Shown here: one piece after another, positions 55,401 through 64,000 of the stretch
How positions within the stretch are numbered: the stretch's first letter is position 1
How the letters are laid out: every line of letters begins with the position of its first letter
Assembly: GCA_947000775.1 (NCBI GenBank)
Contig: CAMQGK010000565.1
Location: forward strand, 12,344,917 to 12,408,916
Origin: Pterois miles
Lineage: Eukaryota > Chordata > Actinopteri > Perciformes > Scorpaenidae
Direction: 5' to 3'
Length of the DNA stretch: 64,000 nt
Program-made: the position numbers and the translations under genes
The notes under the pieces: model-generated
The model's input: only the letters and a program-made list of their open reading frames with translations
What the model was told of the DNA's origin: nothing
Database searches by the model: none

Positions 55401-57955
55401 CTACTATACTATGACTTTTTTTCGACATACTATACGATAACTTTTTCGACGTACTATACTATGACTTTTCTTCGACATACTATACTGACTTTTTGACATA
55501 CTTACTGACTTTTTCGACATACTATACTATGACTTTTTCGACATACTACACTATGACTTTTTTTCGACATACTATACTAAGACTTTTTTTCGACATACTA
55601 TACTATAACATTTATCATGAAATTTTTCGACATACTATACTATGACTTTTATCAGAAAGTTTTTCGACATATAATACTATAACATTTTTCAAAAAAAATT
55701 TCGACATACTATACTATGACTTTTTCACATACTATACCATGACTTTTTTTTGACATACTATACTATGAGTTTTTTTTGACATACTATATTATGACTTTTT
55801 TTTGACATACTATATTACAACTTTTTTCGACATACTATACAAGACTTTTTTTCCACATACTATACTATAGTTTTTTACATCTATACTATGAATTTTTCGA
55901 CATACTATACTATGACTTTTTTCACATACTGTACCGTGACTTTTTTTTAGACATACTATACTATGAGTTTTTTTCGACATACTGTATTCTGACTTTTTTT
56001 CGACATGCTATATTACAACTTTTTTTCCACATACTATAAAATGACTTTTTTTCGACATACTATATTACAACTTTTTTCGAGATACTATACTATGACTTTT
56101 TTTCGACCTGCTATACTATGACTTCTTTTCGACATACTATACTATGACATTTTTCAAATTTTTTTGAGATACTAAACTATGACTTTTTTTCGACATACTA
56201 TATTATAACTTTTTCGACATACTATACTATGACTTTTTTTCGACATACTATACTATAACTTTTTCGACGTATTATACTATGACTTTTCTTCGACATACTA
56301 TACTGACTTTTTCGACATACTACACTGACTTTTTTTCGACATACTATACTAAGACTTTTTTTCGACATACTATACTATGACTTTTATCATGAAACTTTTG
56401 ACATACTATTACTATGACTTTTATCAGAAAGATTTACTAAACTATGACATTTTTCAAAAATAATTTCGACATACTATACTATGACTTTTTCACGTACTAT
56501 ACCATGACTTTTTTTTCGACATACTATACTATAACTTTTTTGACGTACTATACTATGACTTTTTTTTGACATACTATATTACGACTTTTTTCGACATACT
56601 ATACTGACATTTTTTCGACATGCTATACTAAGACTTTTTTTCGACATACTATATTACAACTTTTTTCGAGATACTATACTATGAATTTTTTCGACATACT
56701 ACTATACTTTTATGAATTTTTTTCGACCTACTATACTATGACTTTTTTTTCGATATACTATATTACAACTTTTTTCGACCTACTATACTATGACTTTTTC
56801 GACATTCTTTACTATGACTTCTTTTCGACATACTATACTATGACATTTTTCAAATTTTTTTGACATACTATACTATGACTTTTTTTTGATATACTATATT
56901 ACAACTTTTTTCGACATACTATACTATGACATTTTTTCGACATGCTATACTGACTTTTTTCGACATACTATATTACAACTTTTTTCGAGATACTATACTA
57001 TGACTTTTTTCGACCTACTATACTATGACTTTTTTTCGACATACTATATTATAACTTTTTCGACGTACTATACTATGACTTTTCTTCGACATACTGTACT
57101 ATGCTTTTTTCGACATACTATGACTTTTTTCGACATACTATACTATGACTTTTTCGACATACTACACTATGACTTTTTTTCGACATACTATACTAAGACT
57201 TTTTCTCGACACTATACTATAACTTTTATCATGAAATTTTTCGACATACTATACTTGACTTTTATCAGAAAGTTTTTCGACATATAATACTATAACATTT
57301 TTCAAAAAAAATTTCGACATACTATACTATGACTTTTTCACATACTATACCGTGACTTTTTTTAGACATACTATACTATGAGTTTTTTTTGACATACTAT
57401 ATTATGAGTTTTTTTCGACATACCATATTACAACTTTTTTCGACATACTATATTACAACTTCTTTTCCACATACTATACTATGACTTTTTTCGATATACT
57501 ATATTACAACTTTTTTCGACATACTATACTTGACTTTTTTTCGATATACTATATTACAACTTTTTTCGACATACTATACTATGACTTTTTTTCGACATGC
57601 TATACTATGACTTTTTTTCGACATACTATATGACAACTTTTTCGAGATACTATACTATGACTTTTCTTCGACCTACTATACTATGACTTTTTTTCGACAT
57701 ACTATACTGACTTTTTTCGACATACTATATTACGACTTTTTTCGACATACTATACTATGACTTTTTTTCGACATGACTATACTATGACTTTTTTCGACAC
57801 ACTATCTAGACTTTTACTATATTACAACTTTTTTTTCGACTTTTTTTTGACATACTATACTGAGTTTTTTTTGAATACTATATTACAACTTTTTTCGACA
57901 TACTATACTGACTTTTTTTCTATACTATGACAATTTTTTCGACCTTCTATACTAT

Positions 57956-59400
57956 GACTTCTTTTCGACATACTATACTATGAAATTTTTCAAATTTTTT
58001 TGACATACTATACTATGACTTTTTTTCGACATACTATATTTCAACTTTTTTCGACATACTATACTATGACATTTTTTCGACATGCTATACTGACTTTTTT
58101 CGACATACTATATTACAACTTTTTTCGAGATACTATACTATGACTTTTTTCGACCTACTATACTATGACTTTTTTTCGACATACTATATTATACTTTTTA
58201 TACTATACTAACTTTTTTCGACGTACTATACTTACTTTTTACTATGACTTTTCTTCGACATACTATACTGACTTTTTCGACATACTACACTGACTTTTTT
58301 TCGACATACTATACTAAGACTTTTTTTCGACATACTATACTATAACTTTTATCATGAAACTTTTCGACATACTATACTATGACTTTTATCAGAAAGTTTT
58401 TTCGACATATAATACTATAACATTTTTCAAAAATAATTTCGACATACTATACTATGACTTTTTCACATACTATACCATGACTTTTTTTTAGACATACTAT
58501 ATTATGACTTTTTTTTGACATACTATATTACAACTTTTTTCGACATACTATACTATGACATTTTTTCGACATGCTATACTATGACTTTTTTCGACATACT
58601 ATATTACAACTTTTTTCGAGATACTATATTATGTCTTTTTTCGACCTACTATACTATGACTTTTTTTCGACATACTATACTATAACTTTTTCGACGTACT
58701 ATACTATGACTTTTCTTCGACATACTATACTATGACTTTTTTCGACATACTATACTATGACTTTTTCGACATACTACACTATGACTTTTTTTCGACATAC
58801 TATACTAAGACTTTTTTTCGACATACTATACTATAACATTTATCATGAAATTTTTCGACATACTATACTATGACTTTTATCAGAAAGTTTTTCGACATAT
58901 AATACTATAACATTTTTCAAAAAAAATTTCGACATACTATACTATGACTTTTTCACATACTATACCGTGAGTTTTTTTTTGACATACTATACTATGACTT
59001 TTTTTGACATACTATACTATGACTTTTTTTCGACATACTATACAAAACTTCTTTTCCACATACTATACTATGACTTTTTTTCGACATACTATATTACAAC
59101 TTTTTTCGACATACTGTACTATGACTTTTTTTCGATATACTATATTACAACTTTTTCGACATACTATACTATGACTTTTTTTCGACATGCTATACTATGA
59201 CTTTTTTCGACATACTATATTACAACTTTTTTCGAGATACTAAACTATGACTTTTTTCGACCTACTACACTATGACTTCTTTTCGACATACTATACTATG
59301 ACATTTTTCAACTTTTTTTCACATACTATACTATGACTTTTTTTCGATTTACTATATTACAACTTTTTTCGACATACTATACTATGACTTTTTTTCGACA
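57956..59400 (+). repeat. Satellite block duplicated about 4.5 kb downstream (copy 1)
   Basis: Shares rare variants with 62455-63900 in the same order: TATGAAATTTTTCAAATTTT, CTATATTTCAACTTTT, ATACTATACAAAACTTCTTT and GACATACTGTACTATGAC. Landmark offsets are 4499 at the start and 4515-4516 later. Confidence 0.8.
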
Positions 59401-62400
59401 TGCTATACTATGACTTTTTTCGACATACTATATTACAACTTTTTTCGAGATACTATACTATGACTTTTTTCGACCTACTATACTATGACTTTTTTTCGAC
59501 ATACTATACTATAACTTTTTCGACGTACTATACTATGACTTTTCTTCGACATACTATACTATGACTTTTTCGACATACTATACTGACTTTTTTCGACATA
59601 CTATACTTGACTTTTTCGACATACTACACTATGACTTTTTTTCGACATACTATACTATGACTTTTTTTCGACATACTATACTATAACTTTTATCATGAAA
59701 TTTTTCGACATACTATACTATGACTTTTATCAGAAAGTTTTTCGACATATAATACTATAACATTTTTCAAAAAAAATTTCGACATACTATACTATGACTT
59801 TTTCACATACTATACCATGAGTTTTTTTTTGACATACTATACTATGAGTTTTTTTTGACATACTATATTATGACTTTTTTTTGACATACTATATTACAAC
59901 TTTTTTTCGACATACTATACTATGACATTTTTTCGAGATACTATACTATGACTTTTTTCGACCTACTATACTATGACTTTTCTTCGACATACTATACTAT
60001 GACTTTTTTCGACATACCATACTGACTTTTTTCGACATACTATACTATGACTTTTTCGACATACTACACTATGACTTTTTTTCGACATACTATACTAAGA
60101 CTTTTTTTCGACTCTATACTATAACTTTTATCATGAAATTTTTCGACATACTATACTATGACTTTTATCAGAAAGTTTTTCGACACATAATACTATAACA
60201 TTTTTCAAATAAAATTTCGACATACTATACTATGACTTTTTCACATACTATACCATGACTTTTTTTTAGACATACTATACTATGACATTTTTTGACATGC
60301 TATACTATGACTTTTTTCGACATACTTATTACATTTTTTTCGACATACTATACTATGACTTTTTTCGACCTACTATACTTTGACTTTTTTCGACATACTA
60401 AATTATAACTATTTCGACGTACTATACTATGACTTTTCTTCGACATACTATACTATGACTTTTTTCGACATACTATACTATGACTTTTTTGACATACTAT
60501 ACTATGACTTTTTTTCGACATACTATACTATGACTTTTGTCAGAAAGTTTTTCGACGTATAATATTATGACATTTTTCAAAAAAAATTTCGACATACTAT
60601 ACTATGACTTTTTTCACGTACTATTCCATGACTTTTTTTCGACATACTATACTCTGATTTTTTCGACATACTATTTTACAACTTTTTTTGACATACTACA
60701 CTATGACATCTTTTTTCGACATACTATACTATGACTTTTTTCGACATACTATATTAAAACTTATTTTTCGACATACTGTATTACAACTTTTATCAAGATA
60801 CTATACTAAGACATTTTTAATTTCGACATACTATACTACGACTTTTTTCACATACTATACTATGACTTTTTTTTCAACATGCTATACTATGACTTTTTTT
60901 CGACATGCTATACTATGACTTTTTTCGAGATACTATACTATGACTTTTATCATGAAATTTTTTTCGACATACTATACTATGACTTTTGTCAGAAATTTTT
61001 CGACATATAATACTGACATTTTTCAAAAAAAATTTCGACATACTATACTATGACTTTTTTCACATACTATACCATGACTTTTTTCCACATACTACACTAT
61101 GACTTTTTTGACATACTATACTATGACTTTTTTCGACATACTATACTATGACTTTTTTCGAGATACTATACTATGACTTTTTCTCGACCTACTATACTAT
61201 GACTTTTTTTCGACATACTCTACTATGACTTTTTTTTGACACACTATACTATGACTTTTTTTCGACATACTATACTATGACTTTTTTTGACGTACTATAC
61301 TTGACTTCTTTTCGACATACTATACTATGATATTTTTCATTTTTTTTGACATACTATAATCTAACTTTTTTTCGACATACTATACCATGACTTTTTTTCG
61401 ACATACTACACTATGACTTTATTTTCAACTATACTACACTTTTACAGAAATTTTTTCGACATACTATACTATGACTTTTATCAGAAAAAGACTTTTTCAC
61501 ACTATACATACTATGACATAATTTTGTTTTGCAAAATACAACTTTTTCGACATGCTATACTATGACTTTTTCACATACTATCACTTCATGACTTTTATAT
61601 TTTTTCGACCTACTATACTATGACTTTTTTTTGACATACTATACTATAACTTTTTCGACGTACTATACTATGACTTTTCTTCGACATACTGTACTATGAC
61701 TTTTTTCGACATACTATACTGACTTTTTTCGACATACTATACTATGACTTTTTTTCGACATACTATACTATGACTTTTTTTCGACATACTATACTATAAC
61801 TTTTATCATGAAATTTTTCGACATACTATACTATGACTTTTATCAGAAAGTTTTTCGACATACTATAACATTTTTCAAAAAAAATTTCGACATACTATAC
61901 TATGACTTTTTCACATACTATACCATGACTTTTTTTTGACATACTATACTATGAGTTTTTTTTGACATACTATATTATGACTTTTTTTTGACATACTATA
62001 TTACAACTTTTTTCGACATACTATACAAGACTTCTTTTCCACATACTATACTATGACTTTTTTCGATACTATATGACAACTTTTTTCGACATACTATACT
62101 GACTTTTTTCGACATACTATACTTACAACTTTTTTCGACATACTATACTATGAGTTTTTTTTCGACATGCTATACTATGACTTTTTTTCGACATACTATA
62201 TTACAACTTTTTTCGAGATACTATACTATGACTTTTTTCGACCTACTATACTATGACTTTTTTTCGACATACTGTACTGACTTTTTTTCGATATACTATA
62301 TTACAACTTTTTTCGACATACTATACTATGACTTTTTTTCGACATGCTATACTATGACTTTTTTCGACATACTATATTACAACTTTTTTCGAGATACTAT

Positions 62401-62454
62401 ACTTGACTTTTTTCGACCTACTATACTACGATTTTTTTCGACCTTCTATACTAT

Positions 62455-63900
62455 GACTTCTTTTCGACATACTATACGATGAAATTTTTCAAATTTTTTT
62501 GACATACTATACTATGACTTTTTTTCGACATACTATATTTCAACTTTTTTCGACATACTATACTATGACATTTTTTCGACATGCTATACTGACTTTTTTC
62601 GACATACTATATTACAACTTTTTTCGAGATACTATACTATGACTTTTTTCGACCTACTATACTATGACTTTTTTTGAATACTATATTATCTTTTTGACGT
62701 ACTATACTATGACTTTTTTTCGACATACTATACTATAACTTTTTCGACGTATTATACTATGACTTTTCTTCGACATACTATACTGACTTTTTCGACATAC
62801 TACACTGACTTTTTTTCGACATACTATACTAAGACTTTTTTTCGACATACTATACTATAACTTTTATCATGAAACTTTTCGACATACTATACTATGACTT
62901 TTATCAGAAAGTTTTTCGACATATAATACTATAACATTTTTCAAAAATAATTTCGACATACTATACTATGACTTTTTCACATACTATACCATGACTTTTT
63001 TTTAGACATACTATATTATGACTTTTTTTTGACATACTATATTACAACTTTTTTCGACATACTATACTATGACATTTTTTCGACATGCTATACTATGACT
63101 TTTTTCGACATACTATATTACAACTTTTTTCGAGATACTATACTATGTCTTTTTTCGACCTACTATACTATGACTTTTTTTCGACATACTATACTATAAC
63201 TTTTTCGACGTACTATACTATGACTTTTCTTCGACATACTATACTATGACTTTTTTTCGACATACTATACTATGACTTTTTCGACATACTACACTATGAC
63301 TTTTTTTCGACATACTATACTAAGACTTTTTTTCGACATACTATACTATAACATTTATCATGAAATTTTTCGACATACTATACTATGACTTTTATCAGAA
63401 AGTTTTTCGACATATAATACTATAACATTTTTCAAAAAAAATTTCGACATACTATACCATGACTTTTTCACATACTATACCGTTTTTTTTTTTTTGACTT
63501 TTTTTTAGACATACTATACTATGAGTTTTTTTTTGACATACTATATTATGACTTTTTTTGACATACTATACTATGACTTTTTTTTCGACATACTATACAA
63601 AACTTCTTTTCCACATACTATACTATGACTTTTTTTCGACATACTATATTACAACTTTTTTCGACATACTGTACTATGACTTTTTTTCGATATACTATAT
63701 TACAACTTTTTTCGACATACTATACTATGACTTTTTTTCGACATGCTATACTATGACTTTTTTCGACATACTATATTACAACTTTTTTCGAGATACTAAA
63801 CTATGACTTTTTTCGACCTACTATACTATGACTTCTTTTCGACATACTATACTATGACATTTTTCAAATTTTTTTCACATACTATACTATGACTTTTTTT
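62455..63900 (+). repeat. Satellite block duplicated (copy 2)
   Basis: Second copy of 57956-59400, with small indels (for example an extra stretch of T at 63483-63495). The copy may continue beyond the window. Confidence 0.8.
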
Positions 63901-64000
63901 CGATATACTATATTACAACTTTTTTCGACATACTATACTATGACATTTTTTCGACATGCTATACTATGACTTTTTTCGACATACTATATTACAACTTTTT

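Larger units (their letters stand above)
49795..64000. repeat. 14 kb satellite array, 24-26 bp monomer, higher-order organisation
   Basis: Core CGACATACTATACTATGAC followed by 5-7 T, repeated roughly 550 times to the window edge. Monomer variants recur in a fixed order: CGATATACTATATTACAAC, CGACATGCTATACTATGAC, CGAGATACTATACTATGAC, CGACCTACTATACTATGAC and CGACGTACTATACTATGAC. Longer landmarks, TATCATGAAATTTTTC, TATCAGAAAGTTTTTCGACA and CACATACTATACCATGAC, always appear in that order. The TATCATGA landmark is at 51552, 52437, 53173, 54519, 55073, 55613, 56386, 57228, 58351, 58842, 59692, 60130, 60950, 61805, 62866 and 63358, intervals of about 440-1350 bp. Short Tyr/Phe/Thr-rich frames in it are artefacts. 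Confidence 0.97.

Noticed and set aside
49862..63806. Many 60-130 residue frames rich in Tyr, Phe and Thr on the + strand
   Set aside because: They are translations of the 24-26 bp satellite monomer. The same peptides recur in several frames and end wherever monomer length changes.

Overview
This window is vertebrate nuclear DNA, most likely from a ray-finned (teleost) fish. It has intron-split genes with GT/AG boundaries, a Tc1-type DNA transposon, tRNA-derived SINE and LINE tails of the kind common in teleosts, and very large microsatellites and satellites. Nothing bacterial, organellar or viral was recognised.

Three protein genes can be read. (1) An NFAT transcription factor best matching NFATC3 runs on the + strand. 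Nine coding exons lie between 4964 and 24782, covering the calcineurin-binding and serine-rich regulatory region, the Rel-homology DNA-binding region, the IPT domain and the C-terminal tail. The first exon is not in the window. (2) pdcd2l (programmed cell death 2-like) lies on the - strand in two exons, 30060 down to 27559. (3) amfr (gp78, an ER-membrane RING E3 ubiquitin ligase of ERAD) lies on the + strand in 13 exons from 31792 to 48040, apparently complete at about 625 residues. nfatc3 and pdcd2l converge tail to tail. pdcd2l and amfr diverge head to head across 1.7 kb. The three genes have no shared pathway; this is an ordinary eukaryotic neighbourhood.

Most of the remaining sequence is repetitive. 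Introns hold several dispersed families, which I label A to E. Family A has TTAA-like ends and two internal sites that have grown into minisatellites. Other items are a nearly intact Tc1/mariner element (40452-42001) nested inside a family A copy, a decayed Tc1 copy (about 11260-12180), LINE fragments, a tRNA-derived SINE, an unclassified element coding for a small membrane/coiled-coil protein (44380-45035), a 1.6 kb GATG microsatellite (15559-17155), a CpG-dense 13-14 bp minisatellite of about 1.4 kb in the last amfr intron, and a pyrimidine-rich minisatellite just after the nfatc3 stop.

The last 14.2 kb (about 49800-64000, running off the window) is one satellite array. Its monomer is a 19-base core, CGACATACTATACTATGAC, plus a short T run (24-26 bp). 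Diverged monomers recur in a fixed order, giving a higher-order structure, and a block of at least 1.5 kb is repeated about 4.5 kb further on. The most notable points are this satellite, the expansion-prone family A, a one-base frame problem at a C run in the nfatc3 Rel-homology exon, an inverted repeat bracketing another nfatc3 exon, and the membrane-protein element. Gene names rest on remembered family sequence, not a database search; paralogue (a or b) cannot be assigned.
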